Shown here piece by piece: positions 1-7,655 of a DNA stretch of 64,000 nt. The notes under the pieces are model-generated. The model was given only the letters and a program-made list of their open reading frames with translations. It was not told the origin of the DNA and did no database searches. Source of the stretch: an uncultured Nitrospira sp. GTDB lineage: Bacteria > Nitrospirota > Nitrospiria > Nitrospirales > Nitrospiraceae. The DNA is taken from positions 1 to 64,000 of the forward strand of contig CABVRX010000019.1 in assembly GCA_902500825.1 (NCBI GenBank), in the 5' to 3' direction. Within the stretch, counting starts at the first letter, position 1; each line of letters begins with the position of its first letter. The position numbers and the translations under genes were made by a program.

Positions 1-52
1 CGCCGGATTGTGGATCCGGAGGTCGCGGGTTCGAAACCCGTCATCCACCCCA
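1..52 (+). tRNA. tRNA-His (GTG), 3' part
   Basis: Only the 3' portion lies in the window. The anticodon arm reads CCGGA-TTGTGGA-TCCGG, whose loop places GTG at the anticodon (histidine). It is followed by a five-base variable loop and a T arm with loop TTCGAAA closed by GCGGG/CCCGT. The acceptor half CATCCAC is followed by discriminator C and an encoded CCA. A C at position 73 is diagnostic of tRNA-His, where it pairs with the extra G at -1. The acceptor 5' strand and D arm lie upstream of the window. An integrase remnant points toward this 3' end, so the gene may have served as an attachment site. Confidence 0.93.
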
Positions 53-80
53 TGCCCCTTATTTGTAACCGCTTGTACCT

Positions 81-288
81 TCAGCTGATCTGAAGAAACT
101 GGCCTGGGGAAGGTGCTTTCCGGTTGCGGGGCGGTGCGGAATCGGGCTGTAACACGGGCATATCGAGCCGGTTAACGGCTTGCGTATTCCCGCCTGGAAT
201 CAAATGGCCGTATAGTATAGGTCGACCGTGACTTGGATAGAGCTGTGGCCCATCTGATCCTTCACGTAGACGGGGCTCTTACCGTATT
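81..288 (-). pseudogene. Tyrosine recombinase C-terminal remnant, frameshifted
   Basis: The minus strand encodes SPVYVKDQMGHSSIQVTVDLY, then in another frame GHLIPGGNTQAVNRLD and a tail ending at a TGA at 81-83. This is the usual C-terminus of phage-type tyrosine recombinases, with the H-x-x-x-x-V-T-x-x-x-Y-G-H-L region holding the catalytic His and Tyr. The two halves are separated by a tandem GTATA duplication at 210-219; removing one copy restores DLYGHLIP. A stop lies just upstream of the recognisable part, so only about 65 residues survive. It reads toward tRNA-His, as integrases of tRNA-integrated elements often do. I infer the relic of an excised or decayed element. Confidence 0.8.
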
Positions 289-369
289 CTTGAAGCTCAC
301 ATCAAAGAGTTGGAACGGAGAGGGATCACGTTGACGCTGCCGAAGGGAGGGTGGGTTTCCTTTAAATAG
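289..369 (+). pseudogene. C-terminal fragment of an unknown protein
   Basis: An open frame runs through LEAHIKELERRGITLTLPK and ends at the TAG at 367-369. It reads like a short helix followed by a small C-terminal tail. It directly abuts the integrase remnant on the other strand, so both are probably debris from one rearrangement. No start codon with a ribosome-binding site precedes it. The parent family is not recognised, and it could be chance. Confidence 0.3.
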
Positions 370-419
370 ATGACAACCGATGATTGGCTACCCAGCACTG
401 AGATCGTTCACGCTCGAGT

Positions 420-1001
420 ATGAACACTATGACCGCTAAGCTCCACAGCATGCGGATGAACATGAGCAGATTGATTCAGACCATCCTTATGTCGGCTCTG
501 TGCGTGGCCGTCGGTTGCACCGCCGTACCGCGAAAATATTTGGAGGAAGCAGACTCGACTCTCAAGTTTTCGTGGCTGGCTGCCACCCCCAAGTTTTATC
601 AAGATCGACTTGTCGTCTTGGGGGCTGTCATCGTGACGGAGGAAGTGCGGAATGGAGACCTCTGGTTGCACGTCAAGAATCGCCCCCTTGACGAGAAGTA
701 CCGTCCCCAGCTTCCGCCCAACCCGAATGATCACGAAGGAGGTTTGTATTGGATTGTCGTGAAGAAACATAACACGTTGCCCAGTTCCTACCATCATTGG
801 GCTGATATGACCATCGTCGGTCGTGTCCTCGGTGTTGGTCCCGAAGGACAGCCCCTCTTGAAGTTGATCTACGCACGCGGCTGGGGAATGAATCCGGAAC
901 ACGACGGAGTGTGGGAACATCTTGTGGATGGGAACTACGCGCCAACGACTCCATCTGAACTCATCCGTGAATCGGACCCATTCCAGCCACCACAATATTG
1001 A
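420..1001 (+). CDS. Slp-family outer-membrane lipoprotein
   Basis: The 193-residue product has an N-terminal signal with a lipobox-like VAVGC (Cys at about residue 33). The mature part has the Slp pattern: a hydrophobic strand RLVVLGAVIV followed by a basic/polar segment, the proline-rich LDEKYRPQLPPNP, and WADMTIVGRVLG near the C-terminal half. Slp proteins are small outer-membrane lipoproteins linked in enterobacteria to stationary phase and starvation; the role here is unknown. Several in-frame ATGs lie in the first 20 codons, and the one at residue 11 or 15 would give a more standard signal peptide. The gene stands alone. Confidence 0.7.
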   Translation: MNTMTAKLHSMRMNMSRLIQTILMSALCVAVGCTAVPRKYLEEADSTLKFSWLAATPKFYQDRLVVLGAVIVTEEVRNGDLWLHVKNRPLDEKYRPQLPPNPNDHEGGLYWIVVKKHNTLPSSYHHWADMTIVGRVLGVGPEGQPLLKLIYARGWGMNPEHDGVWEHLVDGNYAPTTPSELIRESDPFQPPQY

Positions 1002-1158
1002 AGTCGCTTTGCCCAGTAGTTTGCTGCGGAGATGGATGAGGACATTGTGACGGTCTAGACCTAAGAACCGGAAAAGAAGGGGGCTCCTGCCGAAGGGGAA
1101 GTGATCAGGCAGCAGAACGGAAACGTATTGACAGTCAGTATGCTCACGGAGGCGTCAC

Positions 1159-1527
1159 TTGCGAGTCACTCTAGCTCTAATCCTCGCCATTTTAAGCGCG
1201 TGTGCCGACCAAAATCCCCATAAGACTCCTGATCAAACTGGCAGTTTGTCGACCGAGGAACGTGAGGCACTGTATCATCAGGCCCGTGAAGCTGAGCAAC
1301 AGTCCCGCGAACGGTACATCGCGACCACCCGTCCCGCCCTTCAGCGGCAGTTTCGACAGGAATATCCCACAATGCCCGAAGCGGACATCGAGGTCCTGGT
1401 CAATGATGCGTTGAAGAAAGGCTTGCGCCCAGATGCCAGACGCCGAGCGGACGGGCCAATCAGGCAACCCCAAATGGATTGTATGTCTTCCTCATGGAGA
1501 AATTCTCCCCTTGGGAATTGCTATTAG
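1159..1527 (+). CDS. Small lipoprotein, unknown function
   Basis: The start is a TTG at 1159 preceded by GGAGG at 1148-1152 with six-base spacing. The 122-residue product begins with a short signal peptide ending in the lipobox ILSAC (Cys at about residue 15). A charged, probably helical stretch rich in Glu, Arg and Gln follows (residues 30-95), then a Ser/Asn-rich tail with two further cysteines. I do not recognise a family. The ribosome-binding site and lipobox make it a credible expressed envelope protein. Confidence 0.6.
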   Translation: MRVTLALILAILSACADQNPHKTPDQTGSLSTEEREALYHQAREAEQQSRERYIATTRPALQRQFRQEYPTMPEADIEVLVNDALKKGLRPDARRRADGPIRQPQMDCMSSSWRNSPLGNCY

Positions 1528-1652
1528 CGAACGTTGTGCCCGGCGCAGCAGCTGGCGGTCCTCACTAATCTTGGCTGAGCCCTTCAAAACCGCTGAAAGT
1601 GCGAAGGGTATTTATGTAAGCTTTCCTTTTACACTCAGTTATGGAGAATCCT

Positions 1653-1961
1653 ATGGACAGTGATATAGGTGGTATTGATCCAAATACAATTCAGACCATA
1701 CGGGAATGTCTAGAAAAGCAATTTGTAGACATCAAGTTCAGTCAGAATATCAGACCGACGTTTGGCTTTCACCACGGCGTCGAGAAGCAGTCTTGGCACC
1801 TGATATTTAATGAACAGTTTTTAGTTGATCACACTTCTCGCGAGGAGTTGCAGCATTTCGTAGAACACAAGGTGATCCCGAAGGTCCTCAAGAATCCCGG
1901 TAAGCGAATTCAGATTTCGAAGTTGGGAGACATCACCGTCGAAGAGAAAAATCCTTCGTAG
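1653..1961 (+). CDS. Conserved hypothetical protein, about 102 residues
   Basis: A soluble acidic/basic protein with no signal peptide or membrane segment. The ATG at 1653 has GGAGA six bases upstream, so I prefer it to the in-frame ATG at 1641. Motifs such as FGFHHGVEKQSWHLIFNEQF and the C-terminal GKRIQISKLGDITVEE look like a compact alpha/beta fold. Family unknown. Upstream 1528-1652 holds no gene that I can support. Confidence 0.55.
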   Translation: MDSDIGGIDPNTIQTIRECLEKQFVDIKFSQNIRPTFGFHHGVEKQSWHLIFNEQFLVDHTSREELQHFVEHKVIPKVLKNPGKRIQISKLGDITVEEKNPS

Positions 1962-2171
1962 TGTTCACAGAGGGACAGAGGCACAGAGGCACGCTCAAGA
2001 TTGACGAGTGGTCACCGCTCATTATCCCTACAGCGTCTGCATCAAGGTTTCACTCGTCAACGGCGCCACGATGCGACTTCTGTCAGAGGACCGGACGCAG
2101 CGGCCGGCAGCGATTCTCCTGAACGCACATGCAAATAGTCTCATCGACCATCGCTGAGGCCGTTGCTGCCC

Positions 2172-2432
2172 TTACTGATACACCATCCAATACGAACGCA
2201 CCCCAGCGCGCTCAGCCAACATCCGGCAGTGCGCCTCGGTCTGGCATGGACGCTCGCGTGAACCTTGGGCGGTCACATCGTTACCGCGGGTATGATCCAC
2301 AACGTATTCCTTCCGTGACGAGGAACAGCCAATAAGCGACAGGATCAGCCACAGTAAAGCGCCGAGCGCGAGCCCCCCTTTGTACCCGGTGTGAAGCCCA
2401 TGACCCTCTTGCGGTTGTCCAAACATGAACAT
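2172..2432 (-). CDS. Small membrane lipoprotein, unknown
   Basis: The ATG at 2432 (reverse strand) has AAGGAG six bases upstream. The 86-residue product has a hydrophobic segment at residues 17-33 ending in a lipobox LIGC followed by SSS. The mature part is short and polar (about 50 residues) with two more cysteines. Family unrecognised. It overlaps an apparent plus-strand frame at 2129-2335 that lacks a good start. The ribosome-binding site plus lipobox favour this strand. Confidence 0.5.
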   Translation of the reverse strand: MFMFGQPQEGHGLHTGYKGGLALGALLWLILSLIGCSSSRKEYVVDHTRGNDVTAQGSRERPCQTEAHCRMLAERAGVRSYWMVYQ

Positions 2433-2930
2433 CGTCGACTCCTTCCAGTGCGAGCGAATAAGAAATAGGTGTGGACCAATACAATGAACCGATGCAACAA
2501 GTTTCCATCTTGCCCTACCCTTTACGAGAGCCAATCCCGCATCTGTAGGGGCTCAGCCACCCTTCCGGTGAATAATGTGAGTCGTCATATACCAGCGTAC
2601 TTCCCAATAAATTGAATATGGCCCGTGACGACTGCTGACCCATCTCCAACGAGCGCCTCAGACGACTTCTTACGTAGATGTATAGTTGCCTTGCCTGCTC
2701 TTCGAGGTTTCCTGTGCGACGAGTTTTCTTTGTGAAATAAGGTGAAGAACGAAGGTCCAGGGAGGTCAATGGCGAACCACGGTAGCTGAAAGGCTAAGGT
2801 CTTGGAGTACTGACGAGACAATCGAGACGTTGGAGACTAAAGCGAGAGCCGCTAAGAAATGTACGTCCGGCAATGTGGAGGTAGTCTGCTGAAGATCTGC
2901 CGCGATTCTTGACTGAGCCGTGCTCGAAGG
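2433..2930. other. Intergenic stretch with no supported gene
   Basis: Short open frames exist on both strands, but none combines a ribosome-binding site with protein-like composition. I see no RNA gene, repeat or terminator that I can support. It lies between a small lipoprotein gene and the nitrilase operon, both on the minus strand. Confidence 0.4.
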
Positions 2931-3122
2931 CTACCGCGTTCGCAAATCCCGCCGGGTCATCTCAATGTATTCCAGGTGCCCCAATTCAATTTCATTCGGA
3001 CTGTAATGCACCATACACCCACGCCCAGAATCAGGGCCGATGTAGATTGCTCCAAGCCACGGAGCCCGAAGATAGAGAAACTTGGCAATCTCCAGCTCAA
3101 CATGCTTCGTTTGGAACAGCAT
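2931..3122 (-). CDS. Small hypothetical protein downstream of nitrilase
   Basis: A 63-residue product starting at an ATG with GGGAGG seven bases upstream. It begins 12 bases after the stop of the nitrilase-family gene on the same strand, so the two are probably co-transcribed. It alternates hydrophobic and polar residues (KFLYLRAPWLGAIYIGPDS) with a charged C-terminus. No family recognised. A product working with the amidase is possible but inferred only from position. Confidence 0.5.
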   Translation of the reverse strand: MLFQTKHVELEIAKFLYLRAPWLGAIYIGPDSGRGCMVHYSPNEIELGHLEYIEMTRRDLRTR

Positions 3123-3134
3123 AATGAGGCCTCC

Positions 3135-3941
3135 CTATACCAGGGGCAACCGGTCATCGTCTAGCCTCTCTAAAGTATTCCTCAACCGCTCTTTAGTCTG
3201 TACGACGCCATCCCTGGCCTGCGATCGACGGCAGCTTGTAACGGCCACGTCTTCGCGCCCCTCGCGCGCACGTGAGACGATCGTGCCGTCGGGGCTGACT
3301 ATGACCGTGCACCCATAGCTCATCGATTGACCATGACCGCCGGTCACGTCAGCCGAGGCAACCCAACATCCGGTCTGCCGCGCACGGGCTTGAAGAGTAT
3401 CAATGCTTCGGTTGCGCCACTGAGCGGCTGTCTCCGGCGGCAACATATTATTGAGCGGATAGAGGATCAAACTTGTTCGCTGATCGGCGAGACGTCGGGC
3501 GGCAGTCGGTTGATTGGCATCATTACAGATATTGATGCCATAACAGAGACCCGAGCGCTGGAAGACGGGATACTCGGTTCCAGCGACCACTCCGGGCTCA
3601 TTGGGGTAAGCCTTAGCGTAGTGCCCAATGACACAACCATGTTCGATCACAAACGCACTGTTGGTAACTACGTTGCCTCGCTGTGCAAACGCTCCGACAA
3701 TGACTGTCGGATCTGCCCAAGTAAGACGGGAACAGAGCATTTCCAGTCCACCGTTCGCCAGTCTATCGGCACGTGCAGCGATGACCTGCGGATCGTAGGA
3801 ATGTCCGAGCAAAAAGCTCTCCGGAAATAGGGCGATCTCACTGCCTTCGTTCGCTGCCCAACAAAGATCCCGTTCCAGCACATCACACACGTGACCCATG
3901 TTGTCGAAAATTGCATGACGCTGAAAGGCCGCGATACGCAT
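3135..3941 (-). CDS. Carbon-nitrogen hydrolase (nitrilase superfamily)
   Basis: The 268-residue protein has the nitrilase catalytic triad in order: Glu41 (ALFPES), Lys110 (GHYAKAYP) and Cys139 (GINICNDAN). Such enzymes hydrolyse amide or nitrile C-N bonds through a thioester on the cysteine. Length and absence of a signal peptide fit a cytoplasmic amidase or carbamoylase. Substrate cannot be assigned. It is the first gene of an apparent two-gene unit with the 63-residue protein downstream. The ATG start gives a beta-strand MRIAAFQ typical for the family. Confidence 0.88.
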   Translation of the reverse strand: MRIAAFQRHAIFDNMGHVCDVLERDLCWAANEGSEIALFPESFLLGHSYDPQVIAARADRLANGGLEMLCSRLTWADPTVIVGAFAQRGNVVTNSAFVIEHGCVIGHYAKAYPNEPGVVAGTEYPVFQRSGLCYGINICNDANQPTAARRLADQRTSLILYPLNNMLPPETAAQWRNRSIDTLQARARQTGCWVASADVTGGHGQSMSYGCTVIVSPDGTIVSRAREGREDVAVTSCRRSQARDGVVQTKERLRNTLERLDDDRLPLV

Positions 3942-4223
3942 GGCACAACACTATCCCAACCAGGGCCATACTGAAAGTGTATCGGCTCGGACGGTGCGTA
4001 AATTATCCGCATAAAGAACCTGATCCGGAAGCCGTCCGCAGCCCATAAGTATGCTAAGTTTCACCAACATGCTATGCAGACGAGGCACAGAGAAGAATAG
4101 AGGCGGATCTTGAATCGTGCAATCCCTTCTCTGATCGTACTGCAGGTGCCCGGGTCTGCTACTGGACACCAGGTGATAATAGGGGCTAGGTTGAACTTTC
4201 AAATCAAAATTAGGAGTAAGCCC

Positions 4224-4325
4224 ATGCCTGGAATGTTTGGTGCTCATCCTCCGCTCATGCTGATCGCTATTGCGATTGTTGTGATAGCGGCGGTGGTGTT
4301 CGCTCTGATGACGGCAGGTTATTGA
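4224..4325 (+). CDS. 33-residue single-span membrane peptide
   Basis: The ATG at 4224 follows TAGGAG with seven-base spacing. The product is MPGMFGAHPPL followed by a single hydrophobic helix (about 19 residues) and a short TAGY end. No family recognised. The strong ribosome-binding site and clean membrane segment make translation plausible; homologous tiny proteins are often missed by gene callers. Confidence 0.5.
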   Translation: MPGMFGAHPPLMLIAIAIVVIAAVVFALMTAGY

Positions 4326-4385
4326 GCGAATGAGCGAATAGGATGGCGCGCGGTGTATCGATCGCTTCACGATCGTACAGTCCCA

Positions 4386-5150
4386 TTATCTAGTCGTTGA
4401 ACCGAGTTCTACTCCTAACAGGCGGACCATCTCGCAGTAGAAGGTATCGGCCAATCGTTCCAGATTCACGCAATCCGCTTCATTGTAGCCGAGCAGCCGT
4501 TCTCTGGCTTCCTTATCATGGCTGTGCTGCCATCGATTCCACAGGAGCACTGCATCATGACCATTGAAGCCATGTAGATCTGTCGTACGAGTAATGTCCA
4601 GCTGCGCTTCAATCGCCTTGAGTCCACCTCGATACCCGAGCTGTCGGCCAACGAAACACAGGTCGATGTGCGGTTGGTCTAATGGAAGGCTGGGAAACTG
4701 CGCGAGCAACTTCGGTACATCGAACGTCGCCCCGCAAAACGTCACCAGCAGATCGTACCGAGACAATTCATCCGCAAGGTGCCGGGCATTCAACGACTCA
4801 CCCCGAACGAATGAGGTGAACCGGCTATGACCATAGAGTCCTACGACGGTGATCTGTCCGAAGGAATCGGTTTCGATGTCCAGATACACCGCACGTTCAC
4901 GAAGCCATTCATAAAGCCGCCACTGCTCCCGCTGAGGCAGGACCAGGCCGAAGTAACGCGCATCGTCTTGCGCGTGATGTGCTTGAGCTTCAGAAATAGC
5001 CTCGTCATACAACGCTTTCCGACCTGCGCTGATACCTCGGATGGAGGAAGCCGCGAGGAAATCTGTCCAGGAACTGATTCCTTCGCGCCACAGACGCCGT
5101 TCAGTAGTGCGCCCTATCCCTGTAAGCAAGCAGAAGGTGGATGTAATCAT
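4386..5150 (-). CDS. RNase H-fold 3'-5' exonuclease-like protein (YprB type)
   Basis: The 254-residue protein starts with a helix-hairpin-like N-terminus (LLTGIGRTTERRLWREG) that resembles helical DNA-binding modules. It continues with a DEDD-type exonuclease domain: YLDIETD near residue 90, FCGATFDVPKL near 138, HIDLCFVGRQLGYRGGLKAIE, and YNEADCVNLERL near 225. These supply the four acidic residues expected for two-metal nuclease chemistry. YprB-like proteins are predicted nucleases whose substrate is not settled. It is transcribed alone. Confidence 0.8.
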   Translation of the reverse strand: MITSTFCLLTGIGRTTERRLWREGISSWTDFLAASSIRGISAGRKALYDEAISEAQAHHAQDDARYFGLVLPQREQWRLYEWLRERAVYLDIETDSFGQITVVGLYGHSRFTSFVRGESLNARHLADELSRYDLLVTFCGATFDVPKLLAQFPSLPLDQPHIDLCFVGRQLGYRGGLKAIEAQLDITRTTDLHGFNGHDAVLLWNRWQHSHDKEARERLLGYNEADCVNLERLADTFYCEMVRLLGVELGSTTR

Positions 5151-5312
5151 GTGGAGCTGTGAGTGATCAGATCGTTAGCAATGCGTATGGGGATCAATTG
5201 TTCACCAGTGCATAGGCTGGTTTCAACTTACAAGTCAAAAGTGAAGACTAAACGCTCACCTTCCCGTGCGAACTGTTCGGCATCTGCGGTCCTTCTGGAA
5301 TGCTGCACTCTG

Positions 5313-5320
5313 CCCTGGGA
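5313..5320. repeat. Target-site duplication, left copy
   Basis: CCCTGGGA directly precedes the left inverted repeat and recurs exactly at 7533-7540 immediately after the right inverted repeat. Eight bases is the usual duplication length of IS1595-type elements. Confidence 0.88.
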
Positions 5321-5339
5321 GGTACTGGTAAAGTTTGAA
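5321..5339 (+). repeat. Left terminal inverted repeat
   Basis: GGTACTGGTAAAGTTTGAA. It pairs with 7514-7532 with two mismatches and is the outer boundary of the transposon. The lysine-rich peptide gene begins 48 bases inside it. Confidence 0.88.
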
Positions 5340-5386
5340 TCTCCGAGGGACTAGCGAAAGGCGTAAGGCTCTGGCATGATGGTGCC

Positions 5387-5536
5387 ATGCCAAAGCCAAA
5401 AGCCAAGAAGAAGAAAGCGCCTGCCAGAAATCCATCTGACCCCATGAAACTTGCCCGTTCAGTGGTCGAAGCGGCCATTGGTGAGCCGCTTAGCTCGAAA
5501 TCAAGAAAGAAGAGAGCCCGTAAGTCAAAAGGGTAA
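5387..5536 (+). CDS. Transposon cargo: 49-residue lysine-rich protein
   Basis: Starts MPKPKAKKKKAPARNPSD and ends in a second basic patch (SKSRKKRARKSKG). The middle MKLARSVVEAAIGEPL resembles the N-terminal half of a common small-protein family in which a similar helix is followed by a Gly-Gly-Leu-Lys-Gly-Gly and Ala-Arg-Trp motif; that second half is absent here. The charge suggests nucleic-acid binding, an inference only. It runs tail to tail with the P63C gene, whose stop lies four bases away. The start has no strong ribosome-binding site. Confidence 0.55.
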   Translation: MPKPKAKKKKAPARNPSDPMKLARSVVEAAIGEPLSSKSRKKRARKSKG

Positions 5537-5539
5537 TCT

Positions 5540-6574
5540 TCAGCTCACTTCGCCTTCATCCTTCCCATACTCTAAATCCATTGGAATCGTTTGCCCGAAT
5601 TTGGGATGTATTGTTTCCAGCTTATCCATGAAATCCTCCCATTTATCACTGAGTTTCATAAGAGTAACCACAGACCCTAGATGTTCCCTTAATTTGGGAT
5701 AGCCTGTGTTTTGGGTTAATTTTTGAAAATATTTTGCTGTTGGCCTTCCAGCTTCATTGCGCGGGACTTCGCGTTGTAATTCCTCGCGCACTCCAGGGGC
5801 TAAACGGTCATATATAATATTATTTGTTAAAACGCCAAAGTACTGCGGTCTCTTCACTGTAGTTACAGGGTATGGTAGGCCCCGCAATCTGAACATATGT
5901 TCATAAAAATCTGATGGGAAAGTTTTGATCCACGGTTGCAATTCTTTAGCGATAAATGCCTCAAGAATCTTCGCAAGAGCATCTTTTGCTCTGTCCTTTT
6001 GATAACCTGTTGCCTCATCAACAAGAGCAATAATCCCAACTGTTGCGAATCCATGTTGAAGAATGGCTGCCCGTTCCGCTAGCGGTTCTAAGCGTTTACC
6101 AAGCATCCCCTTCTGATGCGCTTCGATAATCACAGCGCATATGTCCGGTAACATCGTCGCGTCATACCCGTCAGCAAACGGCCCTCCATTCGGTAAAATG
6201 AAACGAATAGGAGAATTGGCGCGCACAACTAACCCTCTGACATCAAGGCCTTTTTCCGCAAGATTAGCCATGATCTGGACGATTTTGCGCTCACCACGCT
6301 TCCCGCCACCTTCCGATAATCCAATGCCACTTTGAAGGCCTCTCATTGAAAGTACTCGCGTCCCATCCGACAGAACATAGCACGGTATTTCGACTGTCCC
6401 GATTTTGAGGGGGCGGTCAGGGCCACCATATGAAGCTTGAATTGGTTGCTTTCCCTCTCCAGCCCATCTGGCAATAGCTGCATTCCTTGCGATCAAAGAC
6501 CGCTTTTGACGGGTTAGCTTCTTGAACCGCTCCTGTCCACCTTTTGACGCCATCTCAGAATGTTTATTGGTCAT
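5540..6574 (-). CDS. Transposon cargo: P63C-domain protein
   Basis: Start ATG at 6574 has AAGGAGGG six bases upstream, giving 344 residues. Residues 5-38 carry a basic motif (MASKGGQERFKKL ... ARNAAIARW) like the second half of the small Ala-Arg-Trp family. The middle has ATVGIIALVDEATGYQ, a pattern shared with phage-type antirepressor proteins. Residues about 200-300 match the P63C domain: IAKELQPWIKTFPSDFYEH, KRPQYFGVLTNNIIYDRLAPG and LREHLGSVVTLMKLS. P63C proteins are found in phages and mobile elements and have no established biochemical role. It is divergent from the transposase and may regulate it. Confidence 0.83.
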   Translation of the reverse strand: MTNKHSEMASKGGQERFKKLTRQKRSLIARNAAIARWAGEGKQPIQASYGGPDRPLKIGTVEIPCYVLSDGTRVLSMRGLQSGIGLSEGGGKRGERKIVQIMANLAEKGLDVRGLVVRANSPIRFILPNGGPFADGYDATMLPDICAVIIEAHQKGMLGKRLEPLAERAAILQHGFATVGIIALVDEATGYQKDRAKDALAKILEAFIAKELQPWIKTFPSDFYEHMFRLRGLPYPVTTVKRPQYFGVLTNNIIYDRLAPGVREELQREVPRNEAGRPTAKYFQKLTQNTGYPKLREHLGSVVTLMKLSDKWEDFMDKLETIHPKFGQTIPMDLEYGKDEGEVS

Positions 6575-6610
6575 GGTTATCCCTCCTTGCATCGCAATGT
6601 AGCATACTTA

Positions 6611-6659
6611 ATGCTTGCTAGCAAGCATATTGACATCGGATTAGGTGTTATCGGATAAT
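6611..6659 (+). promoter_or_regulatory. Perfect 18-bp palindrome and transposase promoter
   Basis: ATGCTTGCTAGCAAGCAT at 6611-6628 is a perfect palindrome in the gap between the divergent P63C and transposase genes. Immediately after it is TTGACA (6630-6635), then an 18-base spacer and GATAAT (6654-6659), a near-consensus sigma-70 promoter reading toward the transposase. A protein bound at the palindrome would occlude the -35 region. Operator function is inferred. Confidence 0.6.
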
Positions 6660-6686
6660 GCATCCATTGCAATGGAGGTCGCTTTC

Positions 6687-7517
6687 ATGAACAAGCTGGA
6701 CAAAAAACGAAGAGCGCAAGTCGTAGCGGCACTGGTCGAAGGCGCAAGTGTCAACAGTGTGGTTCGTATGACTGGCGTCTCAAAGCCAACGATTCTCAAG
6801 TTGCTCGCCGATTTAGGTACAGCCTGCGCGAAGTATCAGGATGAAAAGCTGCATAGCCTCCCTTGTAAGCGTGTTCAGGCGGATGAAATTTGGTCGTTTT
6901 GCTTCGCAAAGGACAAGAATTTATCTGAAGAAATGAAAGGCAAGTTCGGCTTTGGGTCGGTCTGGACATGGACAGCCATTTGCGCCGATTCCAAGCTCAT
7001 GATTTCGTGGCTTGTCGGGGAACGTAGCGTGCCTTATGCCGTCAAATTCATTGATGATCTAGCTTCACGTCTAGCCCATCGAGTGCAACTCACCACCGAT
7101 GGACATAAAGCCTATTTGCGAGCCGTTGAAGGAGCTTTTGGCGCTGATGTGGACTACGCCATACTAGAAAAGATTTATGCGGCGCCACCACAAGAAGGCG
7201 TGACGACTCGGTATAGCCCGGCTCAGTGCTGCGGGACCAAGACCCATCGGATTACAGGCAATCCCGATTCAGGGCATATCTCTACCAGCTATGCAGAGAG
7301 GATGAACCTACAAATACGAATGGGGATGAGACGGTTTACGAGACTGACGAATGCACATAGCAAGAAGGTTGAGAATCACCGGCATGCATTGGCGCTTTAC
7401 TTCATGTATTACAACTTTGCTCGCATTCATTCGACACTGAGAGTGACCCCGGCCATGCAGGCAGGAGTTTCTAACCATGTCTGGTCGTTAGAAGAAATCG
7501 TTGGGTTACTCGGTTGA
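6687..7517 (+). CDS. DDE transposase (IS1/IS1595-like)
   Basis: Start ATG at 6687 has GGAGGT seven bases upstream and lies after the predicted transcription start; upstream in-frame starts would precede it. The 276-residue protein has an N-terminal helix-turn-helix (residues 5-45, VNSVVRMTGVSKPTILKLL) and a DDE core: Asp66 (QADEIWSF), Asp138 (TTDGHKAY) and Glu204 (SYAERMNLQIRM). The end MYYNFARIHSTLRVTPAMQAG is typical of the family. All catalytic residues are present and the frame is intact. It ends at the right terminal repeat. Confidence 0.92.
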   Translation: MNKLDKKRRAQVVAALVEGASVNSVVRMTGVSKPTILKLLADLGTACAKYQDEKLHSLPCKRVQADEIWSFCFAKDKNLSEEMKGKFGFGSVWTWTAICADSKLMISWLVGERSVPYAVKFIDDLASRLAHRVQLTTDGHKAYLRAVEGAFGADVDYAILEKIYAAPPQEGVTTRYSPAQCCGTKTHRITGNPDSGHISTSYAERMNLQIRMGMRRFTRLTNAHSKKVENHRHALALYFMYYNFARIHSTLRVTPAMQAGVSNHVWSLEEIVGLLG

Positions 7518-7532
7518 AACTTTACCAGTGCC
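7514..7532 (-). repeat. Right terminal inverted repeat
   Basis: Reverse complement GGCACTGGTAAAGTTTCAA, overlapping the last codons of the transposase. It forms the outer boundary with the left repeat at 5321-5339. Confidence 0.88.
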
Positions 7533-7540
7533 CCCTGGGA
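7533..7540. repeat. Target-site duplication, right copy
   Basis: CCCTGGGA, identical to 5313-5320, abutting the right inverted repeat. Removing one copy plus the element restores a continuous intergenic sequence. Confidence 0.88.
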
Positions 7541-7655
7541 ACTCATATGTCTAAGCGGCAGGCAGGCTGGTACAATTATCGGGATAGCATCGAGAGGACC
7601 TCACAAACTCATGTTGCTCACGGAACCATTCCATAAGAAGAAAGGTAGCGTCGCC

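Larger units (their letters stand above)
5321..7532. mobile_element. 2,212-bp passenger-carrying insertion sequence (IS1/IS1595-like)
   Basis: The left end GGTACTGGTAAAGTTTGAA (5321-5339) and the reverse complement of the right end GGCACTGGTAAAGTTTCAA (7514-7532) match at 17 of 19 bases. Both ends are flanked by the 8-bp direct repeat CCCTGGGA. Inside are three genes: a 49-residue lysine-rich protein (+), a P63C-domain protein (-) and a DDE transposase (+) that ends right at the right repeat. Intact repeats, intact transposase and a perfect target duplication suggest a recent or still mobile insertion. It interrupts no recognisable gene. IS1595-family elements are known for passenger genes; the cargo seen here is unusual in my knowledge. 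Confidence 0.88.

Noticed and set aside
2129-2335. Small plus-strand frame
   Set aside because: No ribosome-binding site; overlaps a minus-strand lipoprotein with a good one.
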